This document shows positions 36,256 to 44,060 of a stretch of 64,000 nucleotides of DNA, piece by piece (position 1 is the first letter of the stretch; the number at the start of each line of letters is the position of its first letter). The stretch is taken from assembly GCF_022414575.1 (NCBI RefSeq), contig NZ_JADWYQ010000001.1, positions 248,001-312,000 of the forward strand, read 5' to 3'. This DNA comes from Streptomyces sp. MUM 178J (GTDB taxonomy: Bacteria; Actinomycetota; Actinomycetes; Streptomycetales; Streptomycetaceae). Made by a program: the position numbers and the translations under genes. A model generated the notes under the pieces. The model was not told the origin of the DNA. It searched no databases and worked only from the letters and a program-made list of their open reading frames with translations.

Positions 36256-37485
36256 ATGGCAGAACCGTCCCGTGTGGTGATGGACCCGACCGGACGCGAC
36301 ATCCACGAGGAGGCCGCCCGCATACGGGCCCGCGGGCCGCTCACACGCGTCGAACTCCCCGGCGGGGTCGAGGCGTGGGCGGTCAGCTCCCCCGCGCTGC
36401 TGAAGGAGCTGCTCACCGATCCGCGGGTCTCCAAGGACCCGCGCCGCCACTGGCCGGCATGGATCGACGGCGAGATCTCCCCCGAGTGGCCGCTGTTCAC
36501 CTGGGTCGCGGTGGAGAACATGTTCACCGCCTACGGCGAGGAGCACACCCGGCTGCGCACCCTGGTCGCCAAGGCGTTCACCGCGCGCCGCACCGCCGCG
36601 CTGCGGCCACGCATCGAGGAGATCACCGCCGGCCTGCTGGACCGCATCGCCGAGGAGGGGCGGGACGGCGGCGTGGTGGATCTGCGGGAGATGTACGCCT
36701 ATCCGCTGCCGATCCAGGTGATCAGCGAGCTGTTCGGGCTGCCCGAGGGCAAACGGGACGAGCTGCGCGCCGTCGTGGACAGCATCTTCCACACCTCCGC
36801 CGACCCGGAGGAGGTCACCGCGACCTACGCCCGGCTCTACGCCGTCATGGCCGAACTCGTCGCCGCCAAGCGGGAGTCGCCCGCCGACGACATGACCAGC
36901 GGGCTGATCGCCGCCCGCGACGACGGGGGCGAGTCCCGGCTCAGCGAGCAGGAGCTGCTCGGCACCCTGGTCCTGATGATCGGCGCAGGGCACGAGACGA
37001 CGGTCAATCTGATCGACAACGCCATCCACGCCCTGCTCACCCATCCCGAGCAGCTCGCACAGGTGCGCAAGGGCCTCGCCTCCTGGGACGACGTCATCGA
37101 GGAGAGCCTGCGCCATGACGCGCCGGTCGCCAGTCTGCCGCTGCGCTACGCGGTGGAGGACATCGAGGTGCCCGGCGCCGCGGTGATCCGCAAGGGGGAG
37201 GCGATCCTCGCCGCGTACGCCGCCGCCGGGCGCTGTCCCGAACGCCACGGCAAGGACGCCGACCGCTTCGACGTCACCCGCCCGGACAAGGAGCATCTGG
37301 CCTTTGGCCACGGCGTCCACTTCTGCCTGGGCGCGTCCCTCGGCCGGCTGGAGGCCCGCATCGCGCTCCCCGCGCTCTTCGAGCGGTTCCCCGGGCTGAC
37401 CCTGGCCGTCCCGCCCGAAGAGCTGCGCCCCGTGGACTCGTTCATCTCCAACGGGCACCGCGACCTGCCCGTACGGCTCGGCTGA
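36256..37485 (+). CDS. Cytochrome P450 (CYP154-like)
   Basis: 409 residues with complete P450 motifs: I-helix GAGHETT, K-helix EESLRHD (E-x-x-R), and heme loop [10 protein letters not shown] with the thiolate Cys. ATG 36256 follows GGGAGG. It faces the conservon P450 tail to tail, 6 bp apart. In S. coelicolor, conservons are accompanied by CYP154/CYP157 pairs, which this arrangement matches. Substrate unknown; needs ferredoxin and reductase from elsewhere, none is encoded here. Confidence 0.92.
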   Translation: MAEPSRVVMDPTGRDIHEEAARIRARGPLTRVELPGGVEAWAVSSPALLKELLTDPRVSKDPRRHWPAWIDGEISPEWPLFTWVAVENMFTAYGEEHTRLRTLVAKAFTARRTAALRPRIEEITAGLLDRIAEEGRDGGVVDLREMYAYPLPIQVISELFGLPEGKRDELRAVVDSIFHTSADPEEVTATYARLYAVMAELVAAKRESPADDMTSGLIAARDDGGESRLSEQELLGTLVLMIGAGHETTVNLIDNAIHALLTHPEQLAQVRKGLASWDDVIEESLRHDAPVASLPLRYAVEDIEVPGAAVIRKGEAILAAYAAAGRCPERHGKDADRFDVTRPDKEHLAFGHGVHFCLGASLGRLEARIALPALFERFPGLTLAVPPEELRPVDSFISNGHRDLPVRLG

Positions 37486-37491
37486 CCGCGC

Positions 37492-38913
37492 TCACTCACC
37501 GCCCCGCCACCAGCTCCGCAGCCCGGACCACAGGCGCCGTGCCCTGCTCGTCCCCGCGGCGGCGGGCTGGTGCGCCCAGGGCGGCACGGGGCGGGGCCGC
37601 GCGGCCGTCTGCCGCGGCTGCCGGTCCGGCTGCCCGTCGGGCTGCCGCTCGGGAGTGTCCCCGAGGACGCTCCCGGCGGGCGGGAAGCGCACGGGCAGCG
37701 CGGCGAGCGCCCGGTGGAACGGCCCGGGCCGCCACACCAGTTCTTCGGCGGCCACGGCCAGCTCCACATCGGGCAGCCGGTCCAGCAGCTTCTCGACCGC
37801 CACGGAGGCGATCAGCCGGGCCGGTCCCTGCGCGGGACAGGCGTGCGGCCCCGCGCTCCACGCCAGATGGGCGCGGTTGCCCGCGCGGCGCTCCGCGGTC
37901 AGCGCGGGGTCGGTGTTCGCCGCGGCGAAGCTGATGACCAGCGGCTCGCCTTCGCGCAGCAGCGCACCTTCGTACCGGACGTCGTGGACGGGGAAGTGCA
38001 CGGCGTAGTTGGCCATGGGCGGGTCCGTCCACAGCACCTCGTCGAGCGAGTCGTCCACCGGCAGGCTGCCGCCGGACAGGCTGCCGGCGAAGCGTTCGTC
38101 GGAGAGCAGCAGTCGCAGGCTGTTGGCTATCAGGTTCTGCTGGGGCTCGGTGCCCGCGCCCATGAGCAGGACGAGGGTGTGGACGAGTTCCTCGTCACTG
38201 AGCCCCGCGGGGTGTGCGATCAGCCAGGACGTCACATCCTGTGCGGGCCGGCCGCGTTTGAGGCCGACGAGCTCCGTCACGGTCCGGGTGAGCAGCTCGT
38301 TCGCCTTCTCCGCGTCCACGCCGTCGAAGATCCCCGACATGCCCTCGACAAGCCGGTCCCCGATGTCGGGCGGGCAGCCGAAGAGCCGGTTGAACACCAG
38401 CAGCGGCAGGGGCTGTGCGTACGCGGCAAGCAGATCCGCGCTTCCGTGCGCCGCGAACCGGTCGATGAGCGTGTCGGCGGTCTGCTCGACATGCCCGCGC
38501 AGGGCGCTGGGCTCCACTCGCCCCAGGCTGTCGGTGATGGCCTCGCGCAGCCGACGGTGCTCCTGGCCGTCCGTGAGGAGGGCGTTCGGCCGGTACGCCA
38601 TCATCGGCACCACCGGGCTGTCCGGCGGGACGGTGCCGTCGGCGAGGTCGCGCCAGCGGCGCGAGTCCTTGGAGAACGTCTCCGTGGTGCGCAGCACATG
38701 CAGGGCGGCGTCGTAGCCGGTGACGAGCGTGGCGCGGACGCCGGGGGCCAGTTCGACCGGCGCGGTCGGCCCGGCCGTGCGCAGCCTGCGGTAGACGGCG
38801 GCCGGGTCGGCCGCGAAGGCGGGGCCGTAGAGCGGCTCCTGCGGGGAACCGTCTCCGGCGTGCACGGGGCAGCCGGGTGAGGAGTGTTCGGGCGTGGGAA
38901 GGGGTGCGTTCAC
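37492..38913 (-). CDS. Cytochrome P450 lacking ExxR (CYP157-like), conservon gene
   Basis: 473 residues. The heme loop reads WSAGPHACPAQGPARL (Cys present, Gly after it replaced) and the I-helix GAGTEPQQN. The K-helix E-x-x-R is E-x-x-W (DEVLW), as described for CYP157. The last ~60 residues are Pro/Gln/Arg-rich and disordered, then a basic Trp-rich end. The GTG at 38913 overlaps the cvnD stop (GTGA), so it is the fifth gene of the conservon operon. Confidence 0.9.
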   Translation of the reverse strand: MNAPLPTPEHSSPGCPVHAGDGSPQEPLYGPAFAADPAAVYRRLRTAGPTAPVELAPGVRATLVTGYDAALHVLRTTETFSKDSRRWRDLADGTVPPDSPVVPMMAYRPNALLTDGQEHRRLREAITDSLGRVEPSALRGHVEQTADTLIDRFAAHGSADLLAAYAQPLPLLVFNRLFGCPPDIGDRLVEGMSGIFDGVDAEKANELLTRTVTELVGLKRGRPAQDVTSWLIAHPAGLSDEELVHTLVLLMGAGTEPQQNLIANSLRLLLSDERFAGSLSGGSLPVDDSLDEVLWTDPPMANYAVHFPVHDVRYEGALLREGEPLVISFAAANTDPALTAERRAGNRAHLAWSAGPHACPAQGPARLIASVAVEKLLDRLPDVELAVAAEELVWRPGPFHRALAALPVRFPPAGSVLGDTPERQPDGQPDRQPRQTAARPRPVPPWAHQPAAAGTSRARRLWSGLRSWWRGGE

Positions 38914-39560
38914 GCTTGCTCCAGAGGGCGGGCATGGCCGGTACGGGACTGCAGATACTCGACGAGCGCGATCAGCGCGCGGGCGGAGGAGGCCCGGTCG
39001 CGTGCGTCGCACCGCACGAGGGGGGTTTCGTCAAGCAGGTCGAGGGCCTCGCGGATCTCGTCGAGGGTGTGGGCGGGCGCGCCGGGGAACTCGTTGACGG
39101 CGACCGCGTAGGGGATGGCCAGTTCCTCCAGTACGCCCATGACGTCGAAGGAGCTGCTCAGCCGGCGGGTGTCGGCGAGGACGAGCGCACCGAGCGCTCC
39201 TCGGGTCATGTCCTGCCACAACCGGGTGAAGCGGTGCTGTCCGGGCGCGCCGAAGAGATACAGCACCAGGCTGTCGCTGAGGGTGAGTCGGCCGAAGTCC
39301 ATGGCGACGGTGGTGGTCGTCTTGCCGGAGACGCCTGCCAGATCGTCGACCAGCGCGCCGGCCTGTGTCATCAGCTCCTCGGTGTGCAGGGGCCGGATCT
39401 CGGACAGCGCGCCGACGAAGGTGGTCTTGCCCACCGCGAAGTGCCCGACGACCAGGAGCTTGGCCGCGGTGCGCACACCCGGCCCGACATGGACGCCGCT
39501 GTGGTGGCCGGCGGCGGCGTGACCGACGGCGCCGCGGTCAGAGGAGGGAGCGGAGCCCAT
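38910..39560 (-). CDS. cvnD: Conservon GTPase CvnD
   Basis: 216 residues. P-loop VVGHFAVGKTT (about 37-47), switch II region FGAPGQHRFTRLW, LVLADTRRL and the guanine-specificity analogue VAVNEF (NxxD altered to NEF). This is the small Ras-like ATP/GTP-binding protein of conservons, akin to MglA-type partners of roadblock proteins. N-terminal extension of ~30 residues. Overlaps cvnC by 23 bp. Confidence 0.9.
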   Translation of the reverse strand: MGSAPSSDRGAVGHAAAGHHSGVHVGPGVRTAAKLLVVGHFAVGKTTFVGALSEIRPLHTEELMTQAGALVDDLAGVSGKTTTTVAMDFGRLTLSDSLVLYLFGAPGQHRFTRLWQDMTRGALGALVLADTRRLSSSFDVMGVLEELAIPYAVAVNEFPGAPAHTLDEIREALDLLDETPLVRCDARDRASSARALIALVEYLQSRTGHARPLEQA

Positions 39561-39906
39561 CGAGCACCTCCTGGAGGATTCGGGCGTCGGACGGCTGGGC
39601 GGAGGGGATCGCAGCCCGGGTGACGATGTGGCCGCTGTCCATCAGATCGGCGATCAGCACTTTGACGACGCTGACCGGCAGCGACAGATGCCCGGCCACC
39701 TCGGCGACCGAGAGCGCTCCGGGCCGGCACAGCTCCATCAGCCTGCGTTTCTCGGGGTTCAGCCCGGTCAGGGGCAGATCGTCGGCGGCGATCAGCAGGG
39801 TGACCAGGTCCAGGGTGTTGCGGGTCGGGCAGGCGCGGCCCTCGGTGACCACGTACGGCCGCACCAGCCCTCGGTCCGGGCGGCGGCGCCGGCTGCCCGG
39901 GGTCAT
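39538..39906 (-). CDS. cvnC: Conservon DUF742 protein CvnC
   Basis: 122 residues from ATG 39906, overlapping the cvnB stop as ATGA. DUF742 hallmarks: LVRPYVVTEGRACPTRNTLD near the start and PEKRRLMELCRPGALSVAEV, AGHLSLPVSVVKVLIADLMD (a winged-helix-like segment). Thought to couple the sensor and GTPase; its molecular role is not established. Confidence 0.92.
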   Translation of the reverse strand: MTPGSRRRRPDRGLVRPYVVTEGRACPTRNTLDLVTLLIAADDLPLTGLNPEKRRLMELCRPGALSVAEVAGHLSLPVSVVKVLIADLMDSGHIVTRAAIPSAQPSDARILQEVLDGLRSLL

Positions 39907-40331
39907 GCCGGGCTGCCGGTCCGCTGTCCGCCGGCGTCCTGCCGGGCCGGACTGGTCAGTTCGCGGCCGAGCCGGTCGACCAGCTTGTGCATGCGGTAGG
40001 TGACCGCCTCCATGTCCACGCGGTCGCTGGTGGAGACGGCGAGGTACGCGCCCGTGCCGGCGGCCACCAGAAACACATAGCCGTGCGCGAACTCGATCAG
40101 CGTCTGCCGCCAAGGGGTGTCGGGGCGGTCGCAGAACTCGGCCGTGCTGCGGCTGATCGACTGCACCCCGGAGAGCCCGGCGGCCAGCCGCTCCGCGTCG
40201 TCGCGGTCGATGTCGGCGGAGTGGGCGCGCAGCATGCCGTCGGCCGAGAGCAGGATCGCGTGCCGTGCGTGCGGCACTCTGAGGACCTCGTCGAGCATCC
40301 AGCCCAGTTCGTTGGCAGTGGACTCGGTCAT
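39903..40331 (-). CDS. cvnB: Conservon roadblock/LC7 protein CvnB
   Basis: 142 residues of the roadblock/LC7 fold: LGWMLDEVLRVPHARHAILL, SADGMLRAHSADIDRDDAER, then AAGTGAYLAVSTSDRVDMEA. Such proteins regulate small GTPases, here CvnD. ATG 40331 overlaps the cvnA stop (ATGA). Confidence 0.93.
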   Translation of the reverse strand: MTESTANELGWMLDEVLRVPHARHAILLSADGMLRAHSADIDRDDAERLAAGLSGVQSISRSTAEFCDRPDTPWRQTLIEFAHGYVFLVAAGTGAYLAVSTSDRVDMEAVTYRMHKLVDRLGRELTSPARQDAGGQRTGSPA

Positions 40332-41776
40332 CCCTGTGTCTTCCCTTCGTCATGGCCGTCAAGGCGGGCGTCGCGGCCGGAGCGGGTGCCGCGCGCGAAC
40401 GCGCCCATGCGCACGGCGGTTTCCTCGGCGGTCCGGCTTGCCTCGTCGGCTGTCGGCAGCTCCGCGGGCGGCGCGGAGCGCGACTGCTGCGGGGCGCGGC
40501 GGCGGCGCTTGGGCAGCCCGCCGGCCGTGGTGTCGCCGGCGGCCGCGTCCTGCGCCGCGGGGGCGGCGTCCCGGGACGGCGGCGCGGGCTCAGTGGCGGA
40601 CGCCCCCGCGGACTCCGTGGCGGACTCCGTGGCGGACTCCGTGGCGGACTCCGTGGCGGACTCCGTGGCGGGCTGCGGCTCCGGCGGAGGTGCGGACTGC
40701 GGCGTCGCAGCATGGTCGGGCTCCGCCGGCGCGGGTTCCGGCTCCTCCGTCACATGGGTCAGCAGGGAGGACGGGAGGAACACCACGGCGCGCACGCCTC
40801 CGTACGGGGAGCGGGTGTCGGCCGTGACGCCGAAGCCGTAGCGGGCGGCGAGCGCTCCGATGACGGCGAAGCCGAACTGCGGCGGGTCGTCGAGCCGGGT
40901 GACGTCCACGCTCTGTCCGCCGGACAGCAGCACCGACGCCCGGTCGGCCGCCTGTCCGTCCATGCCGACGCCCGCGTCGTCGATGACGATGCAGGCGCCG
41001 TTGTGCACCGCGCGCAGATTGACCTCGACCTTGGTGTTGGGCTGGGAGTGGCGCGCGGCGTTGTCGAGCAGTTCGGCGACGGCGAGCACCGCGGGCTCAA
41101 CGGCCCGGCTCTCCACGGCGATGTCGACGTGCCCGTGCACCTCGACCCGCCGGTAGTCGCGGATGCGGGAGGTCGCGCCCCGTACCACGTCGGTCAGCGC
41201 GGAGGCGGCGCGCTGCCGTCCGGGCCAGGACCCGCACAGTACGGCGATGGCCTGGGCGCGCCGCCCGAACTGGGCGTTCGCATGGTCGATCTCCAGCAGG
41301 TCGCGCAGCACACCGGGGTGGTCATGGCGGTCCTGCATCTGCGAGATGGCGACCTGCTGTTCGTTCGCCAGTGCCTGGACGGCGCGCATCGACGTCTTGA
41401 GCGCGGCCTTCGCGGCGGCGTCCGCGCGGGCCTGCGCCTGCTCCACGGCCCCGGCGAACCGGTCCAGCACCTCGTCGACGCTCTTGGCGAAGCCGGTGCC
41501 CTCCAGCCGGGGGTCGAGCAGGCCGACGCCCGGGACGGCCTGCTCCGCCGCGCCCGGGGCGCCCGCGCCGCCGCCCGCGCCGCCCTCCAGGGCGGGCAGC
41601 CGGACGGACGCGAGATGCCGCACCTCCTCGTCCCTGGCCCGCAGGCCGTCCGCCAGTTCGGCGTTCCGCCGGCGCACAAGCGCGGTGATCCCGCGCTGGC
41701 GCACGAGCAGGACGGTGACGGCGAGCAGGCCCAGGGCCAGGCACCAGAACACCGCCTCCGGCATCTGTTGAGTCAT
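40328..41776 (-). CDS. cvnA: Conservon sensor kinase-like protein CvnA
   Basis: 482 residues. One N-terminal membrane helix (FWCLALGLLAVTVLLV), a helical cytoplasmic region, a DHANAQFGRRAQA segment in place of a standard H-box, and an HATPase domain with N-box LAVAELLDNAARHSQ and G-boxes DDAGVGM, PQFGFAVIG. The C-terminal ~130 residues are disordered and contain five ATES repeats encoded by 12-bp tandem DNA. ATG 41776 after GAGGA. First gene of the conservon. Confidence 0.92.
   Translation of the reverse strand: MTQQMPEAVFWCLALGLLAVTVLLVRQRGITALVRRRNAELADGLRARDEEVRHLASVRLPALEGGAGGGAGAPGAAEQAVPGVGLLDPRLEGTGFAKSVDEVLDRFAGAVEQAQARADAAAKAALKTSMRAVQALANEQQVAISQMQDRHDHPGVLRDLLEIDHANAQFGRRAQAIAVLCGSWPGRQRAASALTDVVRGATSRIRDYRRVEVHGHVDIAVESRAVEPAVLAVAELLDNAARHSQPNTKVEVNLRAVHNGACIVIDDAGVGMDGQAADRASVLLSGGQSVDVTRLDDPPQFGFAVIGALAARYGFGVTADTRSPYGGVRAVVFLPSSLLTHVTEEPEPAPAEPDHAATPQSAPPPEPQPATESATESATESATESATESAGASATEPAPPSRDAAPAAQDAAAGDTTAGGLPKRRRRAPQQSRSAPPAELPTADEASRTAEETAVRMGAFARGTRSGRDARLDGHDEGKTQG
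40611..40670. repeat. Five perfect 12-bp repeats inside cvnA
   Basis: GACTCCGTGGCG five times (plus strand), coding (ATES)5 on the minus strand in the disordered tail. The unit keeps frame, so copy-number change would be tolerated. Confidence 0.95.
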
Positions 41777-42131
41777 GGGGTCCTCGTGGCAGGCGTGCGA
41801 TGCGTGTGCTGTGCGTGTGCTGTGCGTGTGCTGTGGTGCGTGTGCTGTGGTGCGTATGAGATGTGCGTGAAGCGCGCGAGTGACTGGCCGAACACGCAGA
41901 TGAGTGGTGACGGGCGGCCGACGGTAGACCAGGGACCGCCGCCCGCACTTTCCGGCGTACGCAGGAGAGTTGCCGCCGGGCGCACACGAGCCTCCGCGAC
42001 GGCGTCACGGAATCTATGGAGAATCAGGCGGCTGTACTACGCTGCGCGCCCATAACCGCCACTACCTGCAGTTTGGTTGAAAATTGCACGGCAGTGGCAC
42101 GGGAAGCGGAACGGCGGCGGAGGGATTCTCT
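41777..42131. other. Intergenic region with 11-bp tandem repeats
   Basis: 355 bp between divergent cvnA and the AraC gene. TGCGTGTGCTG occurs three times end to end (41801-41833) and again at 41837-41847, within the presumed cvnA leader. AT-richer sequence near 42010-42085 (GGTTGAAAATTG) may hold the AraC promoter. No gene recognised. Confidence 0.75.
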
Positions 42132-43091
42132 GTGCCCGCGAGCACGTACAGCGTGGAGTCGTCGTCGACGGTCGAGGTGGCCCCGCCGCATCGTGCGGAG
42201 TTCTGGCGGGAGCACATCGCGTCGTACCAGTCCCTGATGGACTACCGGTACACGCGCCCCGGCGACTTCAGCGGCGAGACCGTCCGGCAGCGGACCGCCG
42301 CGTATCAGCTCGTCCGTTTCCGTTCGGACGAGATCGAGTACACGCGCAGCCTGAACCAGGTCCGCCAGGACCCGGACGAGGACTACCGGTTGCTGGTCCC
42401 GCTCCGCGGGCAGATCGTGCTGCGCCAGGACGGCGAGGAGGCGCGGCTGACCGCGGGGACGGGCGCGCTCGTCACCTTCGGGGCCCCGTTCACCTGCCTC
42501 CAGGACGCCGGCACTCAGGCGTTCATCCTCACCATCCCCGCCCGTGAAGTGGACGGCCCGCTCAGCCTCAAGGCGCCGCTGGCCGCCGGACTGGATCTGA
42601 CGCGGGGGCTGGGACGGATCGTCGGTTCGATGCTCAACGATCTGCACGAGGAACGGGAGCGTCTCACCGACCCCCAGTTCAACGCGGTCTCCGACCGCAT
42701 CGTCGAGCTGCTGTGCATGCTCGCGGCCGGCGACGACCGGCCGCCGTCCGGACCGGGACAGCTGGCCGAGGTGGAGGCGCTGGTCCGCCGCTACGTCCGC
42801 GAGCGGGCGGCCGACCCCGAGCTGACCGGGGCCGTGGTCGCCGAGGCGCTCGGCTGGTCGCTGCGGCAGGTGCAGCTGGCTCTCCAGCGGGCGGGCACCA
42901 CGCCACGGGAGCTGATACGCGAGGAACGCCTGCGGATGGTCCGCGACCGGCTGCGCGACGCCGCCTTCGCCCGAATGTCCATCACCGATCTCGCATACGC
43001 CTCCGGTTTCTCCTCCGCCAGCGCCCTGAGCACCGCGTTCCGGCAGCGCTTCGGCGTCAGCCCCCGCGAGATGCGCTACGGCGGCGGCTGA
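42132..43091 (+). CDS. AraC-family transcriptional regulator
   Basis: 319 residues from GTG 42132, six bases after AGGGA (a TTG at 42084 in frame is less likely). The N-terminal ligand/oligomerisation domain (about 20-190) resembles AraC_binding_2. The C-terminal double HTH reads VVAEALGWSLRQVQLALQRA, GTTPRELIREERL, then ITDLAYASGFSSASALSTAF RQRFGVSPREMR. Divergent from the conservon, so it could regulate it, but nothing proves that. Confidence 0.92.
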   Translation: MPASTYSVESSSTVEVAPPHRAEFWREHIASYQSLMDYRYTRPGDFSGETVRQRTAAYQLVRFRSDEIEYTRSLNQVRQDPDEDYRLLVPLRGQIVLRQDGEEARLTAGTGALVTFGAPFTCLQDAGTQAFILTIPAREVDGPLSLKAPLAAGLDLTRGLGRIVGSMLNDLHEERERLTDPQFNAVSDRIVELLCMLAAGDDRPPSGPGQLAEVEALVRRYVRERAADPELTGAVVAEALGWSLRQVQLALQRAGTTPRELIREERLRMVRDRLRDAAFARMSITDLAYASGFSSASALSTAFRQRFGVSPREMRYGGG

Positions 43092-43312
43092 CCCCGCGCG
43101 CCCCGACGGCCGCGGACGCCGGGCTTGACGTCCCGGTGGATGACGCCCTCGGCGTGCAGGGCGAGCAGCGCCCGCACGACGCCCGCCGCGATCGACGGCA
43201 CGGCCCACGCGGGGAGCGGCCCGGCGTCGCGGACCAGGTCGGACAGCACGAGGGCCGGTATGTACTCGACGGCCGTCCAGGGCCGCGGTGCGTCCGGGTC
43301 CGCGGGCGGCAC
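43076..43312 (-). pseudogene. Remnant of a Ser/Thr protein kinase
   Basis: In this frame: PWTAVEYIPALVLSDLVRDA, then GVVRALLALHAEGVIHRDVKP, the hinge-to-catalytic-loop part of an actinobacterial Hanks-type kinase. Nothing of the Gly-rich loop upstream or DFG downstream is visible; after HRDVKPG the sequence becomes Arg/Gly noise and runs into the AraC gene's 3' end. A decayed fragment. Confidence 0.75.
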
Positions 43313-43424
43313 ACCCCCCGGCGTACGACCGGCGCGCCGACCGGCGTGGCGGCAACCCGCCGCGCGGGCCGTCCCGTCCTAGCGTCGTACCGGACAGCAC
43401 GGGCACAGCAGAGAGGCGCGGACC

Positions 43425-44012
43425 ATGGTGTGGCGGCTGGGGCGGACGGGATGGTTGGCGGTGGTCGGGGCCGCGGTCGGCGGGGTGGCCGCAGCCGCGT
43501 ATGCGGGGCTGGTGACCGGGGCCGTGCCGCTCGACGTGGGGGCCGGGCGGCGGCTGCGGCCGCTGGGGCCCCTGAGCGTGGACATCCGCGCACCGCGCGA
43601 GGTGGTCTTCGATGTGATCGCACAGCCGTACCTGGGGCGGCCCACCCGGGCGATGCGCAAGAAGGTCGAAGTACTGGAGCGGGGCGCCGACCTGGTGCTC
43701 GCCGCGCACTTCACACCCGTCGCCGACGGGCGGCTGACGGCGCGGACCGTGGAGACCGTGCACTTCGTCCGCCCCGAGCGGGTCGGCTTCCGGCTGGTGC
43801 GCGGGCCGGTGCCGTACGTCGTGGAGTCCTTCGAGCTCAGCGAGTTCGCCGAGAACGGGGGGACGCGGCTGCTCTATACGGGGGAGCTGGGCACGGACCT
43901 GTGGGCCCTCGGCCGGTGGTGGGGCTCCGTGGTCGCCCCGCGCTGGGAGGCGACCGTCGCCGCCTCGCTGGCGACGGTCAGGGAGGAGGCCGAGCGCCGC
44001 GCTCCTCGCTGA
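43425..44012 (+). CDS. SRPBCC-fold protein with membrane anchor
   Basis: 195 residues. N-terminal helix GWLAVVGAAVGGVAAAAYAG, then an SRPBCC (START-like) domain: LSVDIRAPREVVFDVIAQPY, TVETVHFVRPERVGFRLVRG and the long C-terminal helix VVAPRWEATVAASLATVREE. Such folds bind hydrophobic ligands. ATG 43425 follows AGAGG. Located 48 bp before the radical SAM gene; possibly co-transcribed. Confidence 0.83.
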   Translation: MVWRLGRTGWLAVVGAAVGGVAAAAYAGLVTGAVPLDVGAGRRLRPLGPLSVDIRAPREVVFDVIAQPYLGRPTRAMRKKVEVLERGADLVLAAHFTPVADGRLTARTVETVHFVRPERVGFRLVRGPVPYVVESFELSEFAENGGTRLLYTGELGTDLWALGRWWGSVVAPRWEATVAASLATVREEAERRAPR

Positions 44013-44060
44013 GCGTCGTGTCGACCGCTCCCAGCCCCCCACCGGGAATAGCGTGCATTC

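Noticed and set aside
40611..40670. CRISPR or regulatory iteron
   Set aside because: Contiguous 12-bp units inside a coding frame; coding repeat.
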